Assembly: GCF_000513475.1 (NCBI RefSeq)
Contig: NC_023003.1
Location: 620,001 to 684,000 of the forward strand
Direction: 5' to 3'
Source of the DNA: Candidatus Babela massiliensis
GTDB taxonomy: Bacteria; Babelota; Babeliae; Babelales; Babelaceae
DNA length: 64,000 nt
The notes beneath the pieces are model-generated. The model searched no databases. It had not been told where the DNA came from and was given only the letters and a program-made list of their open reading frames with translations. The stretch's first letter is position 1. Each line of letters begins with the position of its first letter. Below, one piece after another: positions 24,693 to 33,153 of this stretch. The position numbers and the translations under genes are program-made.

Positions 24693-26864
24693 TCAAAACT
24701 TATATTCAAGACCTACGTTAGAGAAATAAGCAATATCATGACCAGTGACAGGTATTCTGCTGTTTACTATACCCGACTTATCCTTATTATCTAAATATAT
24801 CTGTTGAGATCTACTTAATGGAATACCCTTAATATCTTTATAATGTTGGCCAGGAAAATAAACTGCACTAACTGCAAAGAATTTTAGCCCATCTACTAAT
24901 TGAGATTCTATAAATATATTAAATTCAGATCCTAAATAATTACTTGCACAATCAAGCTTACAAAACTCACGAGCATGCTTATTGTATATTCTAGTTTCAT
25001 GTTCTTGCCAGTAAAATAGAAGATTAGGATTAAAACTCCACTTATGGATACTAAATTTAGGCCTCCAATCTAATGATGTACCAGTAAATACAATATTAGT
25101 AAATCTTGATATGGAAGTCGGATATGGATGTCTAGCATCTTGTGATGGAAATGGTAATAATCGAGGGATTCTTGCAGGCCCATTTAAAAGAAAAGCACTT
25201 TTTACTCTAGTACCTGAATAAACTTCTTGCAGACCTATGAATCCTAAATAATCTGAATTTTTTTGACAATCACCAAATTTTTCTAAATCCTTATTTGGAT
25301 CAGGACCTCCACTTGCAAAGCCAACCGCTCCTGATACTTTAAGCTCAGGCTTGCATAGATAATAAGAAATATCAAATACACCCATATAACCTTTTAAATG
25401 ATTAACATAGGGATTTACAAATCTAGTACAATCATTGACTAAAGTTCCAAAACGATTTTGACCTATTATCTTACAATTTTGACCACCAGATTGCTCAGAA
25501 ATTTCAATAACTTCTTGATTTTCTGGAGAATAAATAGCAAGAGGAATTTTCTTACAAGCTGTAGGCGCTTTAGCACAATCTGGTAAAGGTTGTCCTGGAA
25601 GGAGCTGCCTGACCTTAGTATTGACCTGTGTAACTACTCCATCACGACTTTCAAGTTTTATAATATTTGAATCAAAGCCTTTTACTATTTGATTTCCCAA
25701 ATTGAAAGCAGTATCAAATCCCCACTCAAAATTACCTACTTCACTGTCTCCTGCTAATCCCAACGTAATAACATTTATTGTAGCATCACTTATAAATTCA
25801 AGCCTTTGCTCTGGATTATGATTATATAAAGCATATGGCTCAAAATACATAGTACAATTAGGTCTTTTGAAAGGAAACCATTTCAATCTACCGGCAACTA
25901 AATAATTAACAACACCAAACCCTCTTGCTTGATCATTTCTATGTCCAAATTCTTGACCTCTTATATTTTCATTAGTTTGAGAAAAAGTTGCTGATCTATT
26001 ATTAAGTATTGCTGCATAAAGATCATATAATAAACTTTGATTTTCAAAATTACCTGAAAGTTTAGCTCCAGGAGCATATTGATCAACCTGTGCTTCTGCA
26101 TAAAAACCAAGATCTGTAGGATCAACCGCATAAGCAGCACCTAAAGCAATTCCACGTCCTAACTCAAAAGGAAATAACCCTAATGTCAAAGTATGCTTAT
26201 TTGCAAAAGGAATGCTTAATATATCGTTTAAAGCAAGTTCCAACCATAATTCTCTCATCCAAAATATATGTCTTGGAATTGCATGAGAATGGTCTCCTAC
26301 AACAGAATCAAGTAACTTAATAGTATTTGCAGTAACAAAAGCAATAGATTCTGGATCTCCCCAAACGCCTTTATCCCTTATATTTGCTTTTGCAAACACA
26401 ATATCATAATTTTTATCTTTATTTATAAATTTGTATTCTAGATTTAAATCAATAACATGCCTGAAGTAAAATACTCTATCAGTAGGATTATCATTATTGA
26501 TAAATCTAAGATTTTTACCATAAAAAAATTCTGGTAATCTTAATTTAGTCCAAGCTCTTATTTCACTTTCTGTACCTAATGGAAAAACCATAGGTAGCTT
26601 CTTAGGAATTACAATAGGATTATCTTCTTTGAGATCTTTTTTTTCTGAACTAGTTTCAATTTTTTCAGGGTTTGCTGAAACACTTTTTTGATTAATATGT
26701 TTAGAACTATCTTCAGTTTTATTCTTAATATTCTGTTCTGCCTCCTGATTGATATTTTCTTCAACAGTTTGATCAACTTCAGTCATAGAACAACTATAAT
26801 AAAACATTGATAAAAGTATTAAAGGAAGCATCAATGTTTTATTAAAAAACATTTTTAAACTCAT
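24693..26864 (-). CDS. Predicted outer-membrane beta-barrel protein
   Basis: The ATG at 26864 is preferred because AGGAG lies about 10 bases upstream and a signal sequence follows (MSLKMFFNKTLMLPLILL, then SMFYYSCS with a possible lipidation Cys). The frame could also extend upstream to 27020 without a signal. The 723-residue product has a short acidic, polar linker, then long amphipathic-strand patterns with many aromatics (for example FKLKWFPFKRPNCTMYFEPY-like strands) and ends in LEYKF, the terminal-Phe signature of BAM-inserted barrels. Its size and pattern recall alginate-export/porin-like families, but no named family can be asserted. It probably serves as a large pore or substrate channel. 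Confidence 0.65.
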   Translation of the reverse strand: MSLKMFFNKTLMLPLILLSMFYYSCSMTEVDQTVEENINQEAEQNIKNKTEDSSKHINQKSVSANPEKIETSSEKKDLKEDNPIVIPKKLPMVFPLGTESEIRAWTKLRLPEFFYGKNLRFINNDNPTDRVFYFRHVIDLNLEYKFINKDKNYDIVFAKANIRDKGVWGDPESIAFVTANTIKLLDSVVGDHSHAIPRHIFWMRELWLELALNDILSIPFANKHTLTLGLFPFELGRGIALGAAYAVDPTDLGFYAEAQVDQYAPGAKLSGNFENQSLLYDLYAAILNNRSATFSQTNENIRGQEFGHRNDQARGFGVVNYLVAGRLKWFPFKRPNCTMYFEPYALYNHNPEQRLEFISDATINVITLGLAGDSEVGNFEWGFDTAFNLGNQIVKGFDSNIIKLESRDGVVTQVNTKVRQLLPGQPLPDCAKAPTACKKIPLAIYSPENQEVIEISEQSGGQNCKIIGQNRFGTLVNDCTRFVNPYVNHLKGYMGVFDISYYLCKPELKVSGAVGFASGGPDPNKDLEKFGDCQKNSDYLGFIGLQEVYSGTRVKSAFLLNGPARIPRLLPFPSQDARHPYPTSISRFTNIVFTGTSLDWRPKFSIHKWSFNPNLLFYWQEHETRIYNKHAREFCKLDCASNYLGSEFNIFIESQLVDGLKFFAVSAVYFPGQHYKDIKGIPLSRSQQIYLDNKDKSGIVNSRIPVTGHDIAYFSNVGLEYKF

Positions 26865-27066
26865 AAAAACTTTACTCCTGTAATTTAAGCTTGGAAAAGG
26901 ATACCTTTTATATTTATAAAAAATTTGTGAAACACCTTTTAAGGGGAAAAAGAGGATGGACCCTAAAGGGGCATTATTTATGCTAATATTTTTTATTAAT
27001 TTGTCAAATTTTTTTTGCAATTTGCTATTGGATTATTATAAAATTTTATATTATTAGTTACAAAAT

Positions 27067-27095
27067 TTGCCAACAAAATTCTATCTGGATATTAT
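27067..27095 (+). promoter_or_regulatory. Sigma70-type promoter for nfo
   Basis: TTGCCA (27067-27072), a 17-base spacer and TATTAT (27090-27095), about 50 bases upstream of the nfo ATG. Confidence 0.6.
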
Positions 27096-27145
27096 ATAAG
27101 GGAATTAAAAGAAAATATGTAAACAAGATAATAAGGTATTTAACC

Positions 27146-27997
27146 ATGAACAAAAAAAATTTGTTAATTGGGGCTCATATGTCAATTGCAAAAGGCATAG
27201 AGCAATCTCTTTATTTAGGAAAAGAAATTGGATGTACAACCATACAAATATTTCTCAGAAGCAATCGTAGATGGGAATTTAACGATTTTACTAATCAAGA
27301 GATATATAAGTTTAATCAAGCAAAAATAGATACAAAAATAGATACGATAGTAGCTCATTCTAGATATTTGATAAATTTAGGCTCAAGCTCAGAAGAAGTA
27401 CAAAATAAATCGTTATCATCTTTAGACAAAGAATTAATAAATTGCGATAAATTGGGTATAAAATACTTAGTTTTACATCCAGGCGCAGGAAATGAAAACA
27501 TAGAAAAATGTATAAATAAAGTTGCACAAAATATAAATAAAATTTTAAATAATAATCATAGTAGAGTAACCATAGCTTTAGAAAATACCGCTGGTCAAGG
27601 TAGTTATATTGGCTCAACTTTTGAACAACTCTACATGTTATTAAGTTTAATAGAGGACAAAAACCGTATAGGAATATGTTTTGACACATGTCATGCATGG
27701 GCTTCAGGTTATAATTTTACCGATAAAGAAAGTTATTCTCAAATGTGGCATGAGTTTGATAGTATTATAGGACTTGATAAATTAAAAGTAATACATCTGA
27801 ATAACTCAAAAACAGATATCAGCTCTCACATTGACAGGCATGAAGAGATTGATAAAGGTAAAATAGCATTGGAAGCTTTCAAGCTAATCATAAATGATAA
27901 AAGGTTAGAATCCATTCCTAAAATATTAGAGATTCCTTATAATAATTATCAAGAACTTAAAAGAAATTTAGATTTGATTAAAGAATTAGTTGATTAA
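27146..27997 (+). CDS. nfo: Endonuclease IV (AP endonuclease)
   Basis: Nfo cuts 5' of abasic sites in base-excision repair. The 283-residue protein is of usual length and carries the metal-ligand motifs in order: IGAHMSIAKG, VAHSRYLINLGS, YLVLHPGAGN, ALENTAGQGSYIG, ICFDTCHAWASGYN, VIHLNNSKTD, DRHEEIDKG and PKILEIPYN. It is monocistronic, with a predicted promoter upstream and a stem-loop downstream. A family-4 uracil-DNA glycosylase at 32487 could act upstream of it in the same repair route. Confidence 0.97.
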   Translation: MNKKNLLIGAHMSIAKGIEQSLYLGKEIGCTTIQIFLRSNRRWEFNDFTNQEIYKFNQAKIDTKIDTIVAHSRYLINLGSSSEEVQNKSLSSLDKELINCDKLGIKYLVLHPGAGNENIEKCINKVAQNINKILNNNHSRVTIALENTAGQGSYIGSTFEQLYMLLSLIEDKNRIGICFDTCHAWASGYNFTDKESYSQMWHEFDSIIGLDKLKVIHLNNSKTDISSHIDRHEEIDKGKIALEAFKLIINDKRLESIPKILEIPYNNYQELKRNLDLIKELVD

Positions 27998-28010
27998 ATA
28001 TTTAAAGGCA

Positions 28011-28067
28011 GCAATAGTTAAAGATTTAAGGGCTAAGAGAAACTATACTTAAGCCTCTAACTATTGC
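28011..28067 (+). terminator. Long stem-loop after nfo
   Basis: GCAATAGTTA at 28011-28020 pairs with 28058-28067, with partial inner pairing. The following tract is only moderately T-rich, so it may be a terminator or an RNA 3'-end stabiliser. Confidence 0.5.
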
Positions 28068-28425
28068 ATTCTTTATTATAAAATAAAGACTACTTAATTT
28101 TATTAAGTAGATTATTTTCTTGTTATACGGCAGTGTATAACTTAAAAGTGAAGTATCCTAATTTTTATATAAATCTAAAAAAAAAAAATATTTTTTTTAA
28201 AATAAAAAAAGCAACAACAAAATTATGTAGTATTTACAGAATAATTTAAAAAATCATGTTGTTTTTTTATAAAAATTAAAAAAACGCAACAAAAAGATAA
28301 GATATTAACAAAAAATCCTTTATTTATAAACAAATTTAAGAAATTGTACTGTTTCTAATAAATAAAAAGTACAATGCCTTAAAATATAAATAATTTAAGA
28401 AATTTAAATTATATAAAAAATATAT

Positions 28426-28481
28426 AAACCAAAATGGCTTAATAATTTTATATATCAAAAATTATTAAGCCATTTTGGTTT
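28426..28481 (-). terminator. Terminator of the nusA-infB operon
   Basis: A 24-bp perfect inverted repeat (28426-28449 with 28458-28481, 8-base loop) 36 bp beyond the infB stop. Read on the minus strand it is followed by a T-run. Confidence 0.85.
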
Positions 28482-28516
28482 TCAAAATTTGTAATTAATT
28501 AAATGAAATGCTTTCT

Positions 28517-30565
28517 TTATGCTGGTACTTCTTGATAGCACTCTATTCTGTCATCTATTTGCCAATCTTCAAAGCCGTCTACTAATAATGCACACTCAAA
28601 TCCGGTAAGAACTTCTTTTACAGATTTCTTTTCCCTTTGAAGGCTCTTAATCTTACCTTCACCAATCTTTTGATTGTTACGCAATATAACAACTTTACCC
28701 TCACGTATAAACTTACCAGAACGAACATGCATTCCGGCAACTTTACCTAAAGATTTAATATCAAAAATCTTAATAACATTACCTTCGCCAATTTTTTTAG
28801 ATATATATTGAATAGGTTTAAGAGATTCTGAAAGCGCCTCTAAATCTTCTAGTAAATTATAAATAATATCAAAATGCTTTACAGTAACATTATTATTATT
28901 AATTAAATTATAAGCATTAGGTAGAGTCTTTACATGAAAAGTATAAATATAAGACTTAGTATCCATTGCTAAAATAACATCACTTTCAGTTACATCCGAT
29001 AGACCAGAATATATGATATTAAAATTTTGGCCTAAAGTAGATGATAACTTATCAATAGAAGTTAATATAGCCTCTTTTGAAGAAGCATTATCAGCTTTAA
29101 TAATTAAATTAATACCACTTTCAGTATACAAGCTCTTAGCTTTAACTTCTGATTGAAATTCCTGTTGATTAGAAGGTCCTTTTTTATACTCTTGTTGAGT
29201 AATTACTCTAAAAATATCTCCTGCATTTGGCTGTTGAGAAAATCCTGATATTTGAACAGGAACAGAAGGACCTACTTGTGAAAGACGTTTACCATAAGAA
29301 TCAATTATAGAATTTATCTTACCAGATGTATTACCTGCAAAAAAGTAATCTCCTAAATATAAAGTTCCATGTTGAGATATAATTGTAGCAACTGGGCCAC
29401 GTCCTTTCTCTAATTTTGACTCTAGAATATATCCTCTTGCAGGAACTGATATATTAGTTTTTAATTCCATTAATTGTGATTGTAAAGCAATTACCTCTAG
29501 TAATTCATCAATACCTGTTCCTAATTTTGCTGATATAGCAACAAAGGGAGTATTGCCAGCCCATTCCTCAGGAATTAAATCGTATTTAGTTAATTGCTGT
29601 TTTACTATATCCACTTGTTGTGGAGAAACTTTATCAACTTTATTAATAGCTACAATTATAGGAAGACCTACAGATTTCGCATGATTTATAGCCTCAATAG
29701 TCTGAGGTTTAACTCCATCATCAGCCGCAACAACCAAAATAGCTATATCGGCTGCTTTTAATCCTCTAACTCTAAGCATAGAAAAAGCTTCATGACCAGG
29801 AGTATCCAAAAATACCATATTACCTTGAGGTATTTTTACTTCATAAGCTCCTAAATGTTGAGTAATTCCACCTTTTTCTTTTGCAGCCACTCTTGATTTT
29901 CTTATGAAATCAAGCAAAGTAGTTTTACCATGATCAACATGACCTATTACAACTACAATTGGATTTCTTTCCTGCCAAGTACCTTCTTGTGAAACCTTAT
30001 CAGATATACGATTAGATATCTTTTGATTAATTTTTTTAGTCTCTGCATTAGAACTACTAATAACATTAATACCATAAAGATCAGCTATTTTTTTTACCAT
30101 TTTTTCAGGTAAAATCTGATTTTTAGTAATAACAATTCCTTGTTTTAATAAAGTCAATATAATTTCACTTACAGGTTTATTTATCTTTTCAGCAAGAATA
30201 GATAGTGCAACTGGTTCTAAAACAAGAGAGTTTTTATCGGGATTAGATTGAACTTTCTGCGGATTATCATGTTTAGAAATCTTATCAGCAGATTCATCTT
30301 TTAACGTTTTACTTATACTACTTGTGGAATTTGGATGCAATTCATTCAAAGAATTATCTGATATTTGATCTGTATCAGATTCTATATCCGTTTTTGTTTT
30401 TGACGAAATTTTATTCTTAACTTCTTCTTCTATGAGTTCGACTATATCTGAAGGAAGAACAGATATATGACTTGAAACTTCTACTCCTAAAGAACTTAAT
30501 ATATTAATTAATTCTTTACTAGTTAGTCCAAGTTTTTTAGATAATTCATATACACGTATTGCCAT
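28517..30565 (-). CDS. infB: Translation initiation factor IF-2
   Basis: IF-2 is the GTPase that places fMet-tRNA on the 30S subunit and promotes subunit joining. The 682-residue protein has an IF2_N helix domain at the start (IRVYELSKKLGLTSKELINI) and a second near 125-175, joined by a short low-complexity linker. The G domain has GHVDHGKTTLLDFIRKS (G1), DTPGHEAFSMLRVRG (G3) and INKVDK (G4). Domains II, III and C2 follow, with HVRSGKFIREGKVVILR near the end. It is 27 bp downstream of nusA, the classical operon order. Confidence 0.98.
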   Translation of the reverse strand: MAIRVYELSKKLGLTSKELINILSSLGVEVSSHISVLPSDIVELIEEEVKNKISSKTKTDIESDTDQISDNSLNELHPNSTSSISKTLKDESADKISKHDNPQKVQSNPDKNSLVLEPVALSILAEKINKPVSEIILTLLKQGIVITKNQILPEKMVKKIADLYGINVISSSNAETKKINQKISNRISDKVSQEGTWQERNPIVVVIGHVDHGKTTLLDFIRKSRVAAKEKGGITQHLGAYEVKIPQGNMVFLDTPGHEAFSMLRVRGLKAADIAILVVAADDGVKPQTIEAINHAKSVGLPIIVAINKVDKVSPQQVDIVKQQLTKYDLIPEEWAGNTPFVAISAKLGTGIDELLEVIALQSQLMELKTNISVPARGYILESKLEKGRGPVATIISQHGTLYLGDYFFAGNTSGKINSIIDSYGKRLSQVGPSVPVQISGFSQQPNAGDIFRVITQQEYKKGPSNQQEFQSEVKAKSLYTESGINLIIKADNASSKEAILTSIDKLSSTLGQNFNIIYSGLSDVTESDVILAMDTKSYIYTFHVKTLPNAYNLINNNNVTVKHFDIIYNLLEDLEALSESLKPIQYISKKIGEGNVIKIFDIKSLGKVAGMHVRSGKFIREGKVVILRNNQKIGEGKIKSLQREKKSVKEVLTGFECALLVDGFEDWQIDDRIECYQEVPA

Positions 30566-30592
30566 TTAACGTTTAACTTTCAATAAAAATTT

Positions 30593-31648
30593 TTATTCTT
30601 TTAAAATACCAAATTCCTGCTCATCTTCTAGTTCTAAATTAGACTTAACTAATTCAATATCGATTCCAGTTAATTTAGATGCTAATGAGATATTTTGACC
30701 GAGTTTACCTATTGCAAGAGATCGTTGATCTTCATCAAGCCAAACTTTAGCTCTTTTATTGTCTATTAATTCAACTCTATTGACCTGAGCAGGTTTTAAA
30801 GCATCTTTTATCAAATCTTCAACAGAATTGCCTAAAGCTATTATGTCTATTTTTTCGCTGCCTAATTCACGCAAAATAGGCTTTATTCTAACTCCACCAA
30901 CACCTACGCATGTCCCTACAGGATCAATATTCTTATCATTTGAAAGAACTAAGACTTTAGACTTATAACCAGCAATTCTAGCTATTTTTTTTACTTCCAC
31001 AAGTTTCTCAAAAACTTCAGGTATTTCAATTTCAAAAAGTTTTTTTAAAAAATCGGTAGAAGATCTATCCAGAATTAATTGATTTTCAGCTTGGGGTTGT
31101 GGTAAAACCTCCTTAAGCAATGCTCTAATTGGGTATCCTACGACACATTTATCCCCAGGAATAGATAAGTTTTTAGGTAAAAATGCCAAATGATCTTGGA
31201 TCTTAACAGTAAAGCCATTTCTTTCACATTTGTGAATTATAGCTTGAATAATAGTTCCTTCTTTTGGCTTAAATTCTTGATATATAGCTTGTGCTTCTAT
31301 AGATCTTATTTTTTGAGCAATTACTTGCTTTGCTTTTAGTATATCTATTCTTCCAATTTTACCCTCAAACGGAAGATTTATGACTTCTGTTAAATTAATT
31401 TCAGGGGAAAAAGTACGAGCTTTTCTTAAACTTATCTCTTTGTCTTCATCAGATACAGTAGATACAACAGTTTTTTCTATTAAAACTTCTATTTCATCTT
31501 CTTTTCTGTTGTAATTAACTTTAAGCTCTAAATCTGGGTATTTTTTTTTATAAGCAGCAAGTATACCTTCAGCTATGATTTGAGCTAAAGTATTTTTATC
31601 AAGACCTTTTTCTTCAACAAGTTCTTCTATTACTTGAGATAGTTTCAC
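30593..31648 (-). CDS. nusA: Transcription elongation/termination factor NusA
   Basis: NusA binds RNA polymerase and modulates pausing, termination and antitermination. It starts at GTG 31648 with GAGGA about 6 bases upstream. The 351-residue product has the N-terminal polymerase-binding domain, an S1 domain (EGTIIQAIIHKCERNGFTVK), KH1 (GTCVGVGGVRIKPILRELG) and KH2 (RSLAIGKLGQNISLASKLTG). The acidic AR repeats of proteobacterial NusA are absent. rimP, often upstream, is not present; the replication-origin-like region is upstream instead. Confidence 0.96.
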   Translation of the reverse strand: MKLSQVIEELVEEKGLDKNTLAQIIAEGILAAYKKKYPDLELKVNYNRKEDEIEVLIEKTVVSTVSDEDKEISLRKARTFSPEINLTEVINLPFEGKIGRIDILKAKQVIAQKIRSIEAQAIYQEFKPKEGTIIQAIIHKCERNGFTVKIQDHLAFLPKNLSIPGDKCVVGYPIRALLKEVLPQPQAENQLILDRSSTDFLKKLFEIEIPEVFEKLVEVKKIARIAGYKSKVLVLSNDKNIDPVGTCVGVGGVRIKPILRELGSEKIDIIALGNSVEDLIKDALKPAQVNRVELIDNKRAKVWLDEDQRSLAIGKLGQNISLASKLTGIDIELVKSNLELEDEQEFGILKE

Positions 31649-31964
31649 TTTATTCCTCGACTTTATTTCGATTTTATATAGATCTGAAGCTATTAAGTGA
31701 TTAATTCAAAAGTTTATCACTTAAAAATCAGTATCATCAATGCTTTTTTACATATCAGGACTTATCTAAAGTTTAACATAATCAAACAGATTCGTCTATT
31801 AAGTTAAATGTTTTAATGTTTATTGCTTTAAGATTTATTTGTACTCCTAAAAATTATAACAAATGCTGCATATTTTTCAATTGATAGCAATTTAACTAAT
31901 AAAATTCTTCCTGCTTTTATGAAGTTTTTATTGTAGAGGGTACCTTTTCTATTTGTGTGAAAAC

Positions 31965-32031
31965 CTACTATTATATTATATATAATTATATATATATAGT
32001 AGTAGTAGGTGAGACCATTTTTTGTGGATAA
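31965..32031 (+). other. Unwinding element with DnaA-trio-like repeats and a DnaA box
   Basis: A TA-only tract (31975-31996) runs into four TAG trinucleotides (31997-32008). A short less AT-rich spacer (32009-32022, including GTGAGACC) and a perfect DnaA box TGTGGATAA (32023-32031, minus orientation) follow. Read on the minus strand the order is box, spacer, trinucleotides, AT tract. This is the layout of the bacterial basal unwinding system, in which DnaA extends from a box onto single-stranded DnaA-trios. Confidence 0.8.
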
Positions 32032-32090
32032 CTTGCTATAATTTTATATCAAAACACTGTCTAAATCACACTATTGAGAGATCAAAAAAA

Positions 32091-32274
32091 TGTGAATTTA
32101 ATGTGGAAAGTATGTGGATAATTTGTGGATAATTTTTATTTTATATATCATTATGCTGATCAGATCGATGTTTTAAAAATGGCGCTTTGAAAACATCGAT
32201 TAAAAGGCACTATTGGTATATGAGCAATTAGTTTTCCACACGTTTTCCACACGTTTTCCACAGAGTTATCCACA
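32091..32274. other. Mirror-symmetric, 11-bp-phased DnaA-box array
   Basis: Minus-orientation boxes start at 32091 (TGTGAATTT, weak), 32102 (TGTGGAAAG, one or two mismatches), 32113 and 32124 (both TGTGGATAA), each 11 bp apart. Plus-orientation boxes start at 32232, 32243 and 32254 (all TTTTCCACA) and 32266 (TTATCCACA). Between them is an 11-bp inverted repeat, ATCGATGTTTT/AAAACATCGAT (32164-32174 and 32190-32200). Everything except the outermost boxes is exactly symmetric about 32182: box edges 32132/32232, 32121/32243 and 32110/32254 all sum to 64364, as do the repeat ends. Confidence 0.88.
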
Positions 32275-32278
32275 TTTT

Positions 32279-32329
32279 GACCTTTTAAAAATTTTAAAAA
32301 CTTTTCACATAGAAAAGGTCGTTTTTTTT
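32279..32329 (+). terminator. Stem-loop with T-run at the right end of the origin array
   Basis: GACCTTTT (32279-32286) and AAAAGGTC (32313-32320) followed by GTTTTTTTT. The loop is long (26 bases) and no plus-strand gene ends here, so it may shield the origin from transcription or be fortuitous. Confidence 0.35.
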
Positions 32330-32486
32330 AATCCTATTACGAAAAAATATTGATTTTAGTGCAACTTTTAAATTATTTCAGCTATTTTTAATCTTAATTG
32401 AAAAGTCATCATATCGTTTTTAATCGCAATTCATATTTGTAAAAATTTTTTAAGATAAAAATGAAAATTTTAGCTGGTATTTAATT

Positions 32487-33086
32487 TTATTTTTCATTTT
32501 TGTGATTAATTATTTTAATATAAATTTCTCTTATTCTTTTTATATCATCTAACCATTCTTGACTTACGCTTCGATTTCTTAATACATAAGATGGATGGTA
32601 TATTGGAATAATTATAAAGTTTTCTTGATTAAATATCTGCCCATGAATTTTTGTTATTTTTACTTCTTTATTTAATAATGCTCTCGTTGCTATAGATCCT
32701 AATGTTACTATAACTTTAGGTCTTACAATTTTAATTTGTTTATCAAGAAACATTTCTGTACATGTTTTTATTTCTGTTTCAGAAGGAGTTCTATTGTTAG
32801 GGGGTCTACATTTTACTACATTTGTTATATAAAGTTCTGATCTGTTGATTTCTGCTAAAGCAAGTGCTTTATTTAGCAATATGCCTGATCTTCCTACAAA
32901 GGGGAGACCTTGCTTGTCTTCTTCCTCGCCAGGAGCTTCTCCAATTAGCATTAATTTGGCATCGGGATTTCCTTCACCAAATACTATATTAGTTCTTTCT
33001 TTATATCCTACATGACATTCGTTTGATTTTTTATAAGTATTATACAATTGATCTAACAGTTCTTGTTTATGTTCTTTTATTGTCAT
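32487..33086 (-). CDS. Family-4 (Fe-S type) uracil-DNA glycosylase
   Basis: A 199-residue enzyme that removes uracil from DNA. Family-4 signatures are clear: IGEAPGEEEDKQGLPFVGRS (active-site loop), ITNVVKCRPPNNRTPSETE and the His motif IYHPSYVLRN. Of the four cysteines that normally bind the 4Fe-4S cluster, three positions are visible (the Cys in SNECHVG, VVKC and IKTC). The first is Ser (KKS where relatives have KKC), so the cluster may be altered. It lies beside the predicted origin. No clear ribosome-binding site precedes the ATG. Confidence 0.92.
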   Translation of the reverse strand: MTIKEHKQELLDQLYNTYKKSNECHVGYKERTNIVFGEGNPDAKLMLIGEAPGEEEDKQGLPFVGRSGILLNKALALAEINRSELYITNVVKCRPPNNRTPSETEIKTCTEMFLDKQIKIVRPKVIVTLGSIATRALLNKEVKITKIHGQIFNQENFIIIPIYHPSYVLRNRSVSQEWLDDIKRIREIYIKIINHKNEK

Positions 33087-33100
33087 AATTAAAAACCTTA

Positions 33101-33144
33101 AGCTAAAATATTAATATTTTAATTAATATTTTAGCTTATTTTTA
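33101..33144 (-). terminator. Terminator of the clostripain-like gene
   Basis: A 16-bp perfect inverted repeat (33101-33116 with 33123-33138) just beyond the stop at 33154. Read on the minus strand it is followed by a TTTTT run. It separates this gene from udg. Confidence 0.7.
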
Positions 33145-33153
33145 TACTTATTT

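Larger units (their letters stand above)
27998..28516. other. 520-bp non-coding region between convergent nfo and infB
   Basis: No gene is seen. It contains three inverted repeats: 28011-28067, a 9-bp stem with a 3-base loop at 28090-28110 (CTACTTAAT/ATTAAGTAG), and the 24-bp infB terminator at 28426-28481. In between are long A and T runs (around 28180-28200) and short GCAACA/TTGTTG-type strings. Half a kilobase between convergent genes is unusually long for this window. Confidence 0.6.
31649..32486. other. Predicted chromosomal replication origin (oriC) region
   Basis: 838 bp without a gene between nusA and udg. The right two thirds hold at least six perfect or near-perfect DnaA boxes, an AT-rich unwinding element and TAG trinucleotides (detailed in the next two entries). 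Sampled coding lines to the left tend to C over G and A over T on the plus strand, and those to the right tend to G over C and T over A, as expected if forks leave from here; sampling by eye is noisy. parA lies about 15 kb away, as often seen near origins. No dnaA or dnaN gene is adjacent. The left part (31649-31960) shows no recognisable feature. Confidence 0.85.

Noticed and set aside
26865-27020. Extended N-terminus of the outer-membrane barrel gene
   Set aside because: The open frame continues to 27020, but the signal sequence and Shine-Dalgarno both favour the start at 26864.
27360-27698. Minus-strand open frame inside nfo
   Set aside because: Overlaps conserved Nfo motifs and has a Tyr/Leu-rich translation typical of antisense AT-rich sequence.
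31975-31996. TA tract as a simple microsatellite
   Set aside because: Its position directly beside TAG repeats and a DnaA box is better explained as an unwinding element.
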